Shown in pieces: positions 18,144-27,409 of a stretch of 64,000 nucleotides of DNA. The stretch covers positions 62,001 to 126,000 of the forward strand of contig JAKVCC010000003.1 in assembly GCA_022448265.1 (NCBI GenBank), in the 5' to 3' direction. The notes beneath the pieces were generated by a model that did not search any database, had not been told where the DNA came from, and saw nothing but the letters and a program-made list of their open reading frames with translations. The position numbers were made by a program, and so were the translations under genes. This stretch comes from Pirellulales bacterium (lineage in GTDB: Bacteria > Planctomycetota > Planctomycetia > Pirellulales > Lacipirellulaceae). How positions within the stretch are numbered: position 1 is the stretch's first letter; every line of letters starts with the position of its first letter.

Positions 18144-18266
18144 ATGCCACCTGCTTCGATGCCACCGACTGAGACTGGACGAAAACGACCTGTTCAGTTG
18201 GTGGCTTCCTCTCTGTTACTTCTGGCGTGGATGTTGTTTCTAGCCTGGGTTGGAATGAAGGGTTGA
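18144..18266 (+). CDS. Possible 40-residue single-pass membrane protein
   Basis: An ORF of 40 codons from ATG 18144 to TGA 18264-18266, three bases before the next gene's ATG. The protein has a short polar, proline-rich N-terminus with a basic RKRP patch, then a hydrophobic helix (about residues 19-37, VASSLLLLAWMLFLAWVG), ending KG. The positive-inside pattern suggests the N-terminus stays in the cytoplasm. The tight spacing argues for cotranslation with the downstream prenyltransferase-fold gene. Small membrane peptides of this shape occur in planctomycete genomes. No function can be assigned. Without comparative data it may still be a chance ORF. Confidence 0.5.
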   Translation: MPPASMPPTETGRKRPVQLVASSLLLLAWMLFLAWVGMKG

Positions 18267-18269
18267 CGA

Positions 18270-19382
18270 ATGTTTCGCATCCGGATTGGCAATGCGCGTG
18301 CGTTATCGCCACCGGCGATGCTGCTGCTGATCGCCGCGACTGTACCGGATGTCATGATGGCTGCTGAACAGGTTGGCCCCCTGGTCGAACGCGCTTCGCG
18401 TTTTCTGGCTACCACCCAAAACGAGGATGGGTCGTATAGCAGCCAAATGGGCACCGGTATAACGTCTCTCGTAGCCACCGGATTGATGCTAAATGGCCGC
18501 TCTCCTCAGGATCCTCTCGTTGCCGATGCGATCGCCTACCTCGCACGGAACGTGCAAAAAGATGGCGGCATCTATCAGGCAGGCAGTCGATACCGCAATT
18601 ACGAAACTTGTCTGGCTATGGTTTGCTTCAGCACAGCGAACCGAGCCGGCCAATACGACCAACTGCTCCAACGGGCGGAAGCCTTCGTCAAAGAACTACA
18701 ATGGGATGAGGGGGAAGGACATGATGAGTCGAGCACCAGCTTTGGCGGCGCGGGATACGGTAAGCATGGGCGGCCCGATTTGTCGAACGTGAGCCACCTG
18801 GTCGATGCGCTCAAAGCCGTGGGCAATGGTCCCGACGATCTGGCCATGCAAAGGGCGCTGGCCTTTGTGTCGCGTTGTCAAAACCTCGAAACCCAACACA
18901 ACGACACGGCGTTTGCCGCTAAGAATCCCGACGGTGGCCTTTACTATACTCCGGCTGCAGGCGGATTGAGCCAGGCCGGCACAACCGCTAGCGGAGGCCT
19001 GCGTAGTTATGGGTCGATGACCTATGCGGGATTGAAGAGCATGATCTACGCGGGTGTGGGTCCGAACGACCCCCGTGTAAAGGCCGCCTATCGCTGGGCG
19101 CAGAACAATTACTCGGTCTCAGAGAACCCGGGTATGGGCAGCAGTGGATACTATTATTATCTCCACACGTTTGCCAAGGCGCTGAGCGCTATCGGCGAAA
19201 AGGAGATCGCCGACGCAGATGGCGCCAGCCACAATTGGCGGCAAGAACTGATTGTCACGCTGGCTGAGCAACAGCTTGAAGATGGCAGTTGGCTCAACAG
19301 CAATGAGCGATGGCTGGAGAGCGACACAAATCTGGTAACCGCCTACGTGTTGATGACGCTCTCTTACTGCCGCGAAAAGTGA
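18270..19382 (+). CDS. Exported prenyltransferase/squalene-cyclase-repeat protein
   Basis: A 370-residue protein with an N-terminal signal peptide (hydrophobic core LLLIAATV, about 30 residues). The mature part consists of alpha/alpha-barrel repeats of the prenyltransferase/squalene oxidase type. QW-like motifs recur: QNEDGSYSS, QKDGGIYQ, NPDGGLYYT and QLEDGSWLN. The DxDD acid motif of squalene-hopene cyclases is not present, so terpene cyclisation is unlikely; many planctomycete proteins of this type are exported and uncharacterised. YGSMTYAGLKSMIYAGV is a well-conserved stretch in that group. It directly follows the 40-residue membrane ORF. Confidence 0.85.
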   Translation: MFRIRIGNARALSPPAMLLLIAATVPDVMMAAEQVGPLVERASRFLATTQNEDGSYSSQMGTGITSLVATGLMLNGRSPQDPLVADAIAYLARNVQKDGGIYQAGSRYRNYETCLAMVCFSTANRAGQYDQLLQRAEAFVKELQWDEGEGHDESSTSFGGAGYGKHGRPDLSNVSHLVDALKAVGNGPDDLAMQRALAFVSRCQNLETQHNDTAFAAKNPDGGLYYTPAAGGLSQAGTTASGGLRSYGSMTYAGLKSMIYAGVGPNDPRVKAAYRWAQNNYSVSENPGMGSSGYYYYLHTFAKALSAIGEKEIADADGASHNWRQELIVTLAEQQLEDGSWLNSNERWLESDTNLVTAYVLMTLSYCREK

Positions 19383-19579
19383 CTCTGGGGACCTGGCGGC
19401 TTGCTGCGAATGCATTTCGCGAAGCGATTGCCAGCAATAGTAGCACGCACTGCCCGTCCGCCGAGTGCTATTTGCGTCTCTGGTGCGATTTGCTAATTAA
19501 TGCCTCTGAAAAATTGTGGCATCAGTGCTACAAATCTCTTAGTAAATCGGAACACTATTGATCAAATCGGGATTTTCCC

Positions 19580-21985
19580 ATGGAAAACACGAATCGTGTC
19601 CTGCCGTCGCGTTCGCTTGTTCGTCGTCTTGTAGCCCCGTCAGGCGTGGCAATCGCCCTTTTAGGCGGAGGCGGTTGGGGCGTTTATCAGTTCACCTCCG
19701 ACACCTCGAAAAATTCTGTAGCTTGGTCTGAGGATAGCGCGGAGAGTGCTTCTGCCGCCAAAGACGAACTCAAAAACCTGTTTGCATCCGACATACAAAG
19801 CTCCGCCCCAGCTCCGCCCATACAAACGAAAACAACGGACCGCAGTACGCTGCAAACATCTCCGGTACGGAGTCCTGCGGTCAGCGATCGCTACGCGCCC
19901 ACCTCCAAGGGGTCGCCTTCAACCGAGCCCGTGAACGCCTTTACTCTGCCGCCCGTCCGTCAGACCGAAGAGGGTGTCGGTCTGGCCGGAGAGAAAACAG
20001 AGCCCAAGCAGCCGCCAGTAACCACCGTGGATCGCTACGCAATCAGCGATGCCGAGCTGCCGCCCTTGCCGCCTTTGCAGCCCACGCCCGCACCGAATCT
20101 TGTTGAAGCCGCTGCAAATGAGGCCGACGTGACGCGCGGACAAGAGCCGAGCGCCAATCCCCTCCGCAGCGCTGCGCCGCAGGGCGCCAATCTGAGCGAT
20201 GACCAGGGCCCGGCAAAGTCGCCAACAGCCGCTACGAATCCGTTCGCCGTAGAAGAGCCAGCCTCGGCGGCACTAAGCCAAGCTCGCCCTTTGCAGCAAA
20301 ATCTTCCTGCCCACGGCCAGTCGCGCCAGATCGTCCCGGTTAACAATCGCTATCAACCGAGTCCGTCCCCAGATGCCCGTTATGCGCCGACCGGTGGCCG
20401 TCCACAGGTTGACGTGCAGCAGACCTCGCCCTCATTTGCCCAAGACGCTGGCCGTAAAGTTCCGCCACAGACAGCACCCGCGAAACAAGTCTTTGCAGGG
20501 CAGAGCCGGCCGGCATCTCCATTAACCCCTCTGGGGGGTGCCGAGAACATCACGCCAACGCCAGGCCTGACCAACCATCCGGGAACTGGCCGCCCCGGCG
20601 AACGGCTCCTGGAAGGGCTGCAAAGTCCGTCAATCGCCATCCAAAAACTAGCTCCCGCGGAAATTCAAGTCGGCAAACGCTGCACCTTTGCCGTTCGCGT
20701 TCAAAACACGGGCCAGCGAACTGCCCAGCACATCGAGATTCACGATGAAATACCGCTGGGGACGGAGCTGGTCGGAACGGCGCCACGGGCTTCGGTCTCG
20801 GGATCGCAAGTCATATGGGAACTGGGCACGCTGTCGGTCGGCGAGGAGCGGACGGTGGAAATGGAAGTCCTCCCCGTTGAAGAAGGCAATCTGGGAAGTG
20901 TCGCCACAGTTTTGGTCGGCGCCCAGGCCTCGGCCAAGTCGCGGTGCACCCGACCTGAATTAGCCCTCAGGCTGTCGGCTTCCAAGCCGCAAGTTCTGTT
21001 GGGAGAGCAACAACTTGTGCAAATCGAAATCTCAAACCCTGGCAGTGGCGACGCCACAGGCGTGATGCTCCTAGAAACTGTCCCAACCGGTGTCAGTCAC
21101 GAGGCGGGTCCCACCCTGGAGTTTGAAGTGGGAACGCTTCGTGCGGGTGAATCACGGCGACTGGAGTTGGTGCTATCCGCCGAAAAGGCTGGCAAGATTA
21201 ACAACGTCATGACGGCTCGTGCCGACGCCAGCCTACAGATCGAGGCCGAATGCGAATTTGAGGTCATCGCGCCGGAATTGGAGTTGTCGATCGAAGGACC
21301 GCAAAAACGGTTCCTGGAACGGCCGGCCACCTACCGAGTTACAGTCGACAACCCCGGCACAGCCACTGCCTACGACGTGCAGCTGTTGACCCATCTGCCG
21401 AAGGGCCTGCAATTTGTCAGCGCTAACAACATGGGCGAATATGACTCCGCGGCACACACGGTGGAGTGGAATTTGATCGAATTGCAGGCCACCGAGCATG
21501 GCGCCGTGGAACTGGTCGCCTTGCCGATCGAACCCGGCTCCCAGACCTTGCAGGTAGCCGCCAAAGCACGACAAGGCTTGGAAGATCGGATCGAAAAAGA
21601 AGTACAGGTCGATGGCTTGGCAGCGCTCATGTTTCAAGTCGCTGATCTAGCTGACCCGATCGAAGTGGGCGGAGAGACGACCTATGAAATCCGAGTCGTC
21701 AACCAAGGCTCCAAAGCGTCCACGAATGTGCAGGTAGTCGCTATTTTGCCCACAGGCGGCCTGCGCGCGCTGTCTGGCCAGGGTGAGACGCGCCACACCA
21801 TCGATGGGAACCGGGTTGTTTTTGCCCCCTTACCCAGTTTGGGGCCCAAGGCCGAGACAACCTATCGAATTCAGGTTCAGGGCATCCGCTCCGGCGATCA
21901 GCGGCTGAAGGTACAACTCCGAACCGACGATACTTTGGATCCGATCACAAAGGAAGAAAGTACCCGCGTCTACGCGGACAAATGA
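19580..21985 (+). CDS. Envelope protein with DUF11-type repeats
   Basis: An 801-residue cell-envelope protein. A single hydrophobic segment (about residues 17-35, VAPSGVAIALLGGGGWGVYQ) acts as signal anchor. Residues ~40-340 are low-complexity, rich in Pro, Ala, Ser and Gln, without a fold. From about residue 350 there are four tandem beta-sandwich modules of the DUF11/conserved-repeat type. Each begins with a phrase like VGKRCTFAVRVQNTG, LGEQQLVQIEISNPG, ERPATYRVTVDNPG or VGGETTYEIRVVNQG. Such modules occur in surface or outer-membrane-associated proteins such as chlamydial OmcB; there are few cysteines here. A structural or adhesive role is likely but not shown. It converges on the histone-deacetylase-family gene 23 bases away. 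Confidence 0.8.
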   Translation: MENTNRVLPSRSLVRRLVAPSGVAIALLGGGGWGVYQFTSDTSKNSVAWSEDSAESASAAKDELKNLFASDIQSSAPAPPIQTKTTDRSTLQTSPVRSPAVSDRYAPTSKGSPSTEPVNAFTLPPVRQTEEGVGLAGEKTEPKQPPVTTVDRYAISDAELPPLPPLQPTPAPNLVEAAANEADVTRGQEPSANPLRSAAPQGANLSDDQGPAKSPTAATNPFAVEEPASAALSQARPLQQNLPAHGQSRQIVPVNNRYQPSPSPDARYAPTGGRPQVDVQQTSPSFAQDAGRKVPPQTAPAKQVFAGQSRPASPLTPLGGAENITPTPGLTNHPGTGRPGERLLEGLQSPSIAIQKLAPAEIQVGKRCTFAVRVQNTGQRTAQHIEIHDEIPLGTELVGTAPRASVSGSQVIWELGTLSVGEERTVEMEVLPVEEGNLGSVATVLVGAQASAKSRCTRPELALRLSASKPQVLLGEQQLVQIEISNPGSGDATGVMLLETVPTGVSHEAGPTLEFEVGTLRAGESRRLELVLSAEKAGKINNVMTARADASLQIEAECEFEVIAPELELSIEGPQKRFLERPATYRVTVDNPGTATAYDVQLLTHLPKGLQFVSANNMGEYDSAAHTVEWNLIELQATEHGAVELVALPIEPGSQTLQVAAKARQGLEDRIEKEVQVDGLAALMFQVADLADPIEVGGETTYEIRVVNQGSKASTNVQVVAILPTGGLRALSGQGETRHTIDGNRVVFAPLPSLGPKAETTYRIQVQGIRSGDQRLKVQLRTDDTLDPITKEESTRVYADK

Positions 21986-22008
21986 ACGGACAGATGCGGG
22001 CCTGCGGC

Positions 22009-22941
22009 TCAGTCACCTTGCAATGCCGCCAGATGAACTGCCACGCATTCGGCCAGTACCGGCGGGTTGTAGCCTCCTTCTAACGTACTGACGATACGGC
22101 CCTCGGCGTAGGCATTGGCCACTTGCACCGTGGTCGCGGTAAGCCACTGGAAATCCTCAACTTCTAGCCCAAGTGATCCAATCGGGTCGGCCCGATGGCC
22201 GTCGAATCCAGCGCTAACAAGCACTATCTCTGGGCGTATGCGCGCAGCAAAGTCTTCGAGCTCGCGCACAAAATTGTCTCGGTAGACTGCACGCGTTGTG
22301 CCAAATTCAAGCGGAAGGTTGCGCGTGGCACCCAGTCCTTCCCCGGCGCCTGTTTCTTCAACAGTCCCTGTACCGGGATAAAAGGGCCAGCGATGGACTG
22401 AAAAATAACCGACACGCGAATCGTCATAGAATATGGCCTGCGTACCATTCCCATGATGGACATCCCAGTCGACAACCAGTACCCGACACGCACCAATATC
22501 AATTGCCGCCTGGGCGCCGACAGCCGCATGGTTGATCAAGCAGAATCCCATGGCCCGATCCGCCAAGGCATGGTGCCCCGGAGGACGGACCAGGCACAGC
22601 GCGCGATGCGAGTCGCCCGCCATCACGCGCTCGACGGCATCGGATACGGCACCTGCGGCGAGTGCTGCTATCTCAAACGATCGGGGGGCCACGATCGTAT
22701 CGCGATCCACCAACCCGCCGCCCCGGGCCGCTAGGTTTTCCAGCCCTGCGAGGTGACCAGGGCGATGCACTCGCTGGAGTTGCTCTACGGAAGCAGCTTT
22801 CCACGCAGGCTGGGTACACGTGACGTCCGCGCCCGTACTTTTAAGCAATTGCGTGACCTGGCGGAGTCGCTGGGCGCATTCCGGATGGTCGCCGGTCTCG
22901 TGCAGCAGCAGCCGCGGATCGCTGTAGAGGAGTACCATCAC
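22009..22941 (-). CDS. Histone deacetylase-family (AcuC/acetylpolyamine amidohydrolase-like) hydrolase
   Basis: A 310-residue zinc-dependent deacetylase of the arginase/deacetylase fold. Metal and catalytic motifs are complete: RPPGHHALADRAMGFCLINHAA (His-His pair), VDWDVHHGNGTQAIFYDD (Asp and His zinc ligands), SAGFDGHRADP (Asp ligand) and the Tyr in STLEGGYN. Bacterial members deacetylate acetyl-lysine proteins, acetylpolyamines or other acetamides, and the substrate cannot be read from sequence. The first two codons are both ATG, so the start could be one codon later. It converges with the DUF11 protein gene and is divergent from the next gene. Confidence 0.92.
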   Translation of the reverse strand: MMVLLYSDPRLLLHETGDHPECAQRLRQVTQLLKSTGADVTCTQPAWKAASVEQLQRVHRPGHLAGLENLAARGGGLVDRDTIVAPRSFEIAALAAGAVSDAVERVMAGDSHRALCLVRPPGHHALADRAMGFCLINHAAVGAQAAIDIGACRVLVVDWDVHHGNGTQAIFYDDSRVGYFSVHRWPFYPGTGTVEETGAGEGLGATRNLPLEFGTTRAVYRDNFVRELEDFAARIRPEIVLVSAGFDGHRADPIGSLGLEVEDFQWLTATTVQVANAYAEGRIVSTLEGGYNPPVLAECVAVHLAALQGD

Positions 22942-23143
22942 CAGCGCCTAAGGAATCCGGTTAATTTGACAGTTCCACGTGACCGTAAGTATATTAAAGG
23001 ACGGGACTCCAGCTTAGAAGAGGGTCCAACATCTCCCCCATTTGAGATGTTTGTACTCGCGGCCAGGCCTACAGATGATGCGGGCAATTGTTTTCGCTGG
23101 GACACGCTTTTCGGCCGCCAAAACAGCACAAGGAACAGCGACT

Positions 23144-24526
23144 ATGTTTGCGCGGTACGGTTCTGATATCGCGTCTAGTCCGGCGCGCCGGGTCTGTGCC
23201 GCCTCGACGATCGGAGTTTTGATCCCACTTCTGATCACTTTGATAGGACTCATCGCGGCACCGCCCTTCGCAGCTGCACAGAACTTCAAAAAGCTTGAGC
23301 CGAAGCTAAGTGGTAAACAAGCAAAAGCGCTGTCACGTGGCTTTTCTCAAATGCTCCGCGATCCGGACGCTTTCGAGGCTGGGAAGGCGAGAATTGACGA
23401 ATACTTTAAGGGGTACTTTTTCCCCGCGATGACAAATTACGGCCCGAATGAGTTGGGACAACTGGCGAAGTATCGCGAAACCCTCTTGAAGACAGTTCGC
23501 GGGGCCACCGTAGACGCAGCGCAGCAGCAACTGACCGACTTATCGCTCAAGGCGGGAATTGAATTGTCTCGAGGCAATTTTCACCCCGCAGTTCGCTACA
23601 ACGGGACACTGATCATCGGCCTGCTGGATAAGAGGGTTGCAGCCAATGGACCTCCCGAGCCACTTCCGGCAGCCACCATCGCGCTGGTTGATTTATTGGA
23701 GCAGGATAAAGCTGCAGGAGGGGGCGCGGCCGTGCGTGTTCCGGCCTCGGTCAAGGCCGCAGCTTGGGTGGGACTGGAAAGGCACGCCCGCTTTGGAATC
23801 CAAGCCGACTACCGAGAGCGTGTGACCCAGGCCGCCCTTGCCTTGGTGGCTGACACGGAGCCGCAAGAAGAGCTTTCGCGCCCGGTACACAACTGGATGA
23901 AGTGCATGGCCGCACGCGTGCTGGCCCAGCAGTCAGCTGACGGCCCGACGGCCGAAGTCCACAGTGCGTTAACTGAACTGATTGCCGACAACCAAATGGA
24001 CTTGGAAGATCGCTGTTGTGCGGCTGAGCTACTACAAAAGATCGACTACAAAACAGGCGGCAACTGGGATGGTGCCGCCACCGTACTCGCGCTCGGCCAA
24101 TTGGCCCAAGACGTTTTGGAAGAGGAAGCGGAAGAGTCGGTCGAATTTGAAAAAAAGAGGCTCGAGCGCGCTCCCGCATTTCGTTCGCCGCGCCGCCGCA
24201 GCACGCCTCGGCGGGGCGGCACCAGGATCGATGGCCCCGAATATCCTCGCAGCCGCCTGGTCGACCGGCTTACAAGTATCACAGCCGGGGCAAACTCTTT
24301 GGCGAAAGGGCTTCTCGAGGCATCCGAGCAAAATCTCCAACTGCTCACTGCGGCTCTTGAACAGACGATCACTCTGGTTGTCGATAAAGACTCGGGTGAT
24401 CTTCTCGTCACCCAATCGGTTAAAGAACTAAAAAGTACAGTCGACACCTTAGTGAACGGCTGGAAACCGCCGGCTGCCGAGGCTGCCGAGGCCGGCAAAG
24501 AGGACGCGGCCGACGCCACGGGTTAG
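23144..24526 (+). CDS. Exported protein of unknown function, 460 aa
   Basis: I do not recognise a family. The start at 23144 is preferred because AAGGAA precedes it by about 9 bases and the signal peptide then begins properly (hydrophobic core VLIPLLITLIGLIAAPPFAAAQ). The mature part is mostly alpha-helical: a helical region with FKKLEPKLSGKQAKALSRGF, then several weakly repeated Ala/Leu-rich helices that could be HEAT-like (residues ~110-300). An Arg/Pro-rich basic linker with RRRSTPRRGG lies near residue 350, followed by a further helical part. The last 15 residues are Ala/Glu/Asp-rich. The layout suggests a periplasmic scaffold protein; no enzyme motif is seen. Confidence 0.75.
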   Translation: MFARYGSDIASSPARRVCAASTIGVLIPLLITLIGLIAAPPFAAAQNFKKLEPKLSGKQAKALSRGFSQMLRDPDAFEAGKARIDEYFKGYFFPAMTNYGPNELGQLAKYRETLLKTVRGATVDAAQQQLTDLSLKAGIELSRGNFHPAVRYNGTLIIGLLDKRVAANGPPEPLPAATIALVDLLEQDKAAGGGAAVRVPASVKAAAWVGLERHARFGIQADYRERVTQAALALVADTEPQEELSRPVHNWMKCMAARVLAQQSADGPTAEVHSALTELIADNQMDLEDRCCAAELLQKIDYKTGGNWDGAATVLALGQLAQDVLEEEAEESVEFEKKRLERAPAFRSPRRRSTPRRGGTRIDGPEYPRSRLVDRLTSITAGANSLAKGLLEASEQNLQLLTAALEQTITLVVDKDSGDLLVTQSVKELKSTVDTLVNGWKPPAAEAAEAGKEDAADATG

Positions 24527-24885
24527 GACCATTTTCCCGCCACAAACTCATTTAGATTGGCCATAGCGCTGGATTCATTTGCGCCTCTGACGGTACTTAC
24601 GTGTCGTTTGGAAATTATGTCGCTGCCAAGATGCTCAACCTGTTTGATGTTTGGGCTGGCCAGCATCTCGCGCAAATATGACCAACCTCTAATCGCTCGA
24701 TATCGCACCCATCTGACCCGGATGCGAGTTCGTTTGGCAATCTACGCATTCATAGGCGCTCAAGTGGGGTGGCTATTGCGGCGGCTCCTGAGGCTGGTGG
24801 ATTAACTCCAGCGGTGTACAAAACGTCTGGCGATTGACAGCGTGAAGGCGCAATATTTCCAATTAAAAAGAGCCAAGGCTTCATT
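24527..24885. other. Intergenic region with a possible remnant ORF
   Basis: About 360 bases between two convergent genes. A forward frame at 24557-24805 (82 codons) has a hydrophobic C-terminal stretch, IYAFIGAQVGWLLRRLL, that reminds me of a conserved segment in planctomycete membrane proteins. The rest is featureless and there is no ribosome-binding site. It may be a gene fragment or chance. No RNA element was seen. Confidence 0.3.
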
Positions 24886-25614
24886 TCATCCCGTAACCGG
24901 ATCGGTTAGCAGAGGTGCGTACTTCAAGCCAAGCAAGAACCTGTGTGTTGCTCGGTATTCTTCCAATACCAATGGGTTGTTGTGATCAGAACGCGATTGA
25001 AAGTCGCTGCGCAGTTGAGCGCGAAAGCGGTCGGCTAACCGAGTAGCTTCAGCTCGTACCCATTCGTTCTCGGAGTCCCCGTAACGAACCATCTGGTACA
25101 TGAGCAATTCCAAATCATGGCGGTTACGGGCATAGCGCGGACCGGCCACGAACGCGGGCCAGTAGATCGCCCCGGTGGTCAGGTTCAATTGGAATCGATT
25201 GAGTCGGTATTGGCGGGCCATTTCGGTGTCGCGTTGGTAGCGCAGTTCTCTGCCCTGGTCGCGCCGCGATCGCTTTTGCTCTCGCACGTGCTGCCGGTAG
25301 TTGCTCAACAACTCTTTGCGCGCCAACACTGAGACAGTTTTTTTCAGCTCATTGTCGTAATACATCGACTCTGACTGGCGGCGAAGAAGGTCAGCCTGGG
25401 CTTCTAGCACACAATAATTCCCTTCCGCCTGAACCCGAACAGCCTGGCCACGGAGAAATCCCTCAGCGGCGGTCGATGAGTGACGGTGAGGCGCTTCGGG
25501 CGGAGCGTAGGGAAACGCCACTGCCTCGGCGTAAGAATGGACCGATTGGGCGGTCGCAGTTGCAGAAAAAAAAGCAGTAATCGCAAGTGTGATGGCTCGG
25601 AAAGAATGTCTCAT
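24886..25614 (-). CDS. Exported protein of unknown function, 242 aa
   Basis: The ATG at 25614 has AGGAGA 8 bases upstream. A clean signal peptide is visible (AITLAITAFFSATATAQS). The mature protein is basic and helical, with a long charged helix around residues 110-140 (ELLSNYRQHVREQKRSRRDQ). After a GAIYWPAF segment comes the Arg/Glu-rich region RNRHDLELLMYQMVRYGDSEN. I do not recognise a family; proteins of this size and pattern occur as hypothetical secreted proteins in planctomycetes. It converges with the preceding gene. A poly-A/T hairpin lies about 110 bases upstream. Confidence 0.7.
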   Translation of the reverse strand: MRHSFRAITLAITAFFSATATAQSVHSYAEAVAFPYAPPEAPHRHSSTAAEGFLRGQAVRVQAEGNYCVLEAQADLLRRQSESMYYDNELKKTVSVLARKELLSNYRQHVREQKRSRRDQGRELRYQRDTEMARQYRLNRFQLNLTTGAIYWPAFVAGPRYARNRHDLELLMYQMVRYGDSENEWVRAEATRLADRFRAQLRSDFQSRSDHNNPLVLEEYRATHRFLLGLKYAPLLTDPVTG

Positions 25615-26108
25615 GGCCTATCTCCTGGTTTGCTGGTTTTCGCCGAGAATGTGAAGCCGTTGCAATTAACAGCCATTGGTGCGAAAACTGTGCCAAAAGA
25701 TCAGGCAATAACCTAAGGAGTCGGTGACAAAGCAAAAATCGCTTTTTTGTCGGTGTTTTTTCCCTAGCAGCACGGGGCATGCCAGGACGGCGGTCGCCAG
25801 CCGACAGCTCTGATCTCAGAATCCGTCTAAAATTGAGACGGGTGAATCCTATTTGAGTGCTTGCCCCGGTACGGCCTGTGGGTGTTACTTTCGTCCAGAT
25901 AGCTGGGCTAATTTGAGGGGCCAGGCATCCCGAAGCACCACGAGGTTCTTTAGGCGGTGGGCGTCAAAGCGAGAGAGCACGAAAATTACTTTCTGCAAGA
26001 GCTTTCACCCCACCCGCTGTTGCCCATGCTTGAAAAGACTGTTTGCCTGGGGCAAACGCAATAGCCAAAAACAAAGGCGTACTTCCAGAAGAGACGTGTA
26101 GAACGCCT
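25615..26108. other. Intergenic region with two hairpins
   Basis: About 490 bases with no recognisable gene. It holds an A/T-rich dyad at 25726-25751 (GACAAAGC...GCTTTTTTGTC), which in the + direction is followed by a T-run, and the terminator-like hairpin at 26041-26057 listed separately. The promoter for the 242-residue exported protein should lie at its left end. Confidence 0.4.
26041..26057 (-). terminator. Intrinsic terminator-like hairpin downstream of the DUF6580 gene
   Basis: GTTTGCC and GGCAAAC form a perfect 7-bp stem with a 3-base loop. Read on the minus strand it is followed by AGTCTTTTC, about 50 bases after the DUF6580 stop codon, as expected for a short intrinsic terminator. 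Confidence 0.5.
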
Positions 26109-26702
26109 CTAACGCATACCGCGCGCTGCCACCTTGCGATCAGACTGGCGCGAAGCTGCGCGGGCAACTGCGAGACAGCCGACAAGCAGCGTCAAATACA
26201 CGATATCGCCAGCGATCATCGTGCGATAAAAGGGAATGCCAGCTGTGAAACACGCCAGCAATCCAGAGGCCGTAGCAGGATAGTCACTCCTAGCAGCCCA
26301 AACGGCGAAGTTGGTCACCAAGTAAAAGGCCGTGGCGGGCACGATTCCGCACATGGCCCAAGCCGCCGCCCGTCGCCAGGCCTTGGAACCCAGGCCCTCT
26401 GTCCGGCGCATCGCTCGTCCCATCCAAAGCGGCACGATCATCATCAAATGCACCGTGCTCTGCACGATGTAACTATTGTGCGCCGCAACCATCAGGTCGG
26501 ATATCAGTAGCACACCTACCGGCAACAAAATGGCAGGCATCAGTTGGCGAAAGTAATACGCACCCAATACAGTCACCGCAGCTAGCGGTGTAAAATTCCA
26601 GTCGGGTTGCGCCCAGCGCCCCAAGACGCCAATCGCTAACAAAAGACAAAATACGGTCAGTTCTCGCGTGGTTTCACGGTTCACGTTGCTGCTCTTTTGC
26701 AA
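26109..26702 (-). CDS. DUF6580-family integral membrane protein
   Basis: A 197-residue multi-pass membrane protein. The sequence WNFTPLAAVTVLGAYYF near residue 36, then LMPAILLPVGVLLISDLMV, and later YLVTNFAVWA and GIPFYRTMIAGDIVY match the DUF6580 family of putative transport proteins. These resemble substrate-binding subunits of ECF-type transporters. About five to six hydrophobic helices are visible. The substrate is unknown. It is followed upstream (52 bases) by the DUF4430 gene on the same strand. DUF4430 proteins are also linked to ECF-type vitamin or cobalamin uptake in other bacteria, so the two could form one functional unit. This is inference. Confidence 0.8.
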   Translation of the reverse strand: MQKSSNVNRETTRELTVFCLLLAIGVLGRWAQPDWNFTPLAAVTVLGAYYFRQLMPAILLPVGVLLISDLMVAAHNSYIVQSTVHLMMIVPLWMGRAMRRTEGLGSKAWRRAAAWAMCGIVPATAFYLVTNFAVWAARSDYPATASGLLACFTAGIPFYRTMIAGDIVYLTLLVGCLAVARAASRQSDRKVAARGMR

Positions 26703-26754
26703 AAAATGACGGTTTCTGGATCGCTGCCCACGGGGACAACCCGCGGATCCCAGA

Positions 26755-27336
26755 TCACGGCTCGGTCAACGCCTCAGGCTCAGTGTACCCATTGAGGGCA
26801 AACTTCCACAAGACATGTGCCCCCGGCGCAACCGCTTGCACACAAAAGCTGGCGCGGCCATGCTCACTATCCACCTCAAATTTCCAATTTTTCCCGGCCA
26901 CCCCCTGATTAGACAAACCATCAATCCCTGTGAGAAAACCGCCTGCTCCCTCGCCCTGCTGCGAAAATTGCAGGCCGGGACGAAATTGACGTGCCTCTCC
27001 AAGAAGCCCTGCTACGGTCATTTCGGGCCGCCACGGGAGAGCGGCAAACCGCTTCTGCACGCCATTGCCAAAATCGATCTCCAGGCTCACCGTTTCGCCC
27101 TGGGGCACCACCGACGGGATCCACCCGTCCGTCCGACCGGCCTCTCTGCCGCTGGGACCATCGGCAACTGGGCCCGTCGCGCCAGGGGCGGTCGCAACGG
27201 GATCGGTTCGCCAGGGTCGCTGGCTCACGACTCCCACCAGCACTACGATCAATGCCAGAAGGGCGGGAAATACCCACCCCCCGCTGCCCGAATCGCTGGG
27301 CCACGCTTCGTCTGTGCCTAGTCGCCTGGGTTTCAT
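26755..27336 (-). CDS. DUF4430-domain membrane-anchored protein
   Basis: A 193-residue protein. ATG 27336 is chosen; the open frame continues upstream into fadJ promoter sequence but is not protein-like. One transmembrane helix (about residues 22-38, FPALLALIVVLVGVV) is followed by a Gly/Pro/Thr-rich linker. The C-terminal half is the DUF4430 domain: VSLEIDFGNGVQKRF, GGFLTGIDGLSNQG, GKNWKFEVDSEHGR and a late LWKFA. DUF4430 resembles the beta-grasp domain of transcobalamin-like cargo-binding proteins. It probably sits outside the cytoplasmic membrane. It lies upstream of the DUF6580 gene on the same strand and divergent from fadJ. Confidence 0.8.
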   Translation of the reverse strand: MKPRRLGTDEAWPSDSGSGGWVFPALLALIVVLVGVVSQRPWRTDPVATAPGATGPVADGPSGREAGRTDGWIPSVVPQGETVSLEIDFGNGVQKRFAALPWRPEMTVAGLLGEARQFRPGLQFSQQGEGAGGFLTGIDGLSNQGVAGKNWKFEVDSEHGRASFCVQAVAPGAHVLWKFALNGYTEPEALTEP

Positions 27337-27409
27337 AGAATACACCCTACCTGACCGTCGGAGCGACGGTCCAGTCCTGACCGATCTGTATTTTTCTGGG
27401 CGATTTCTG

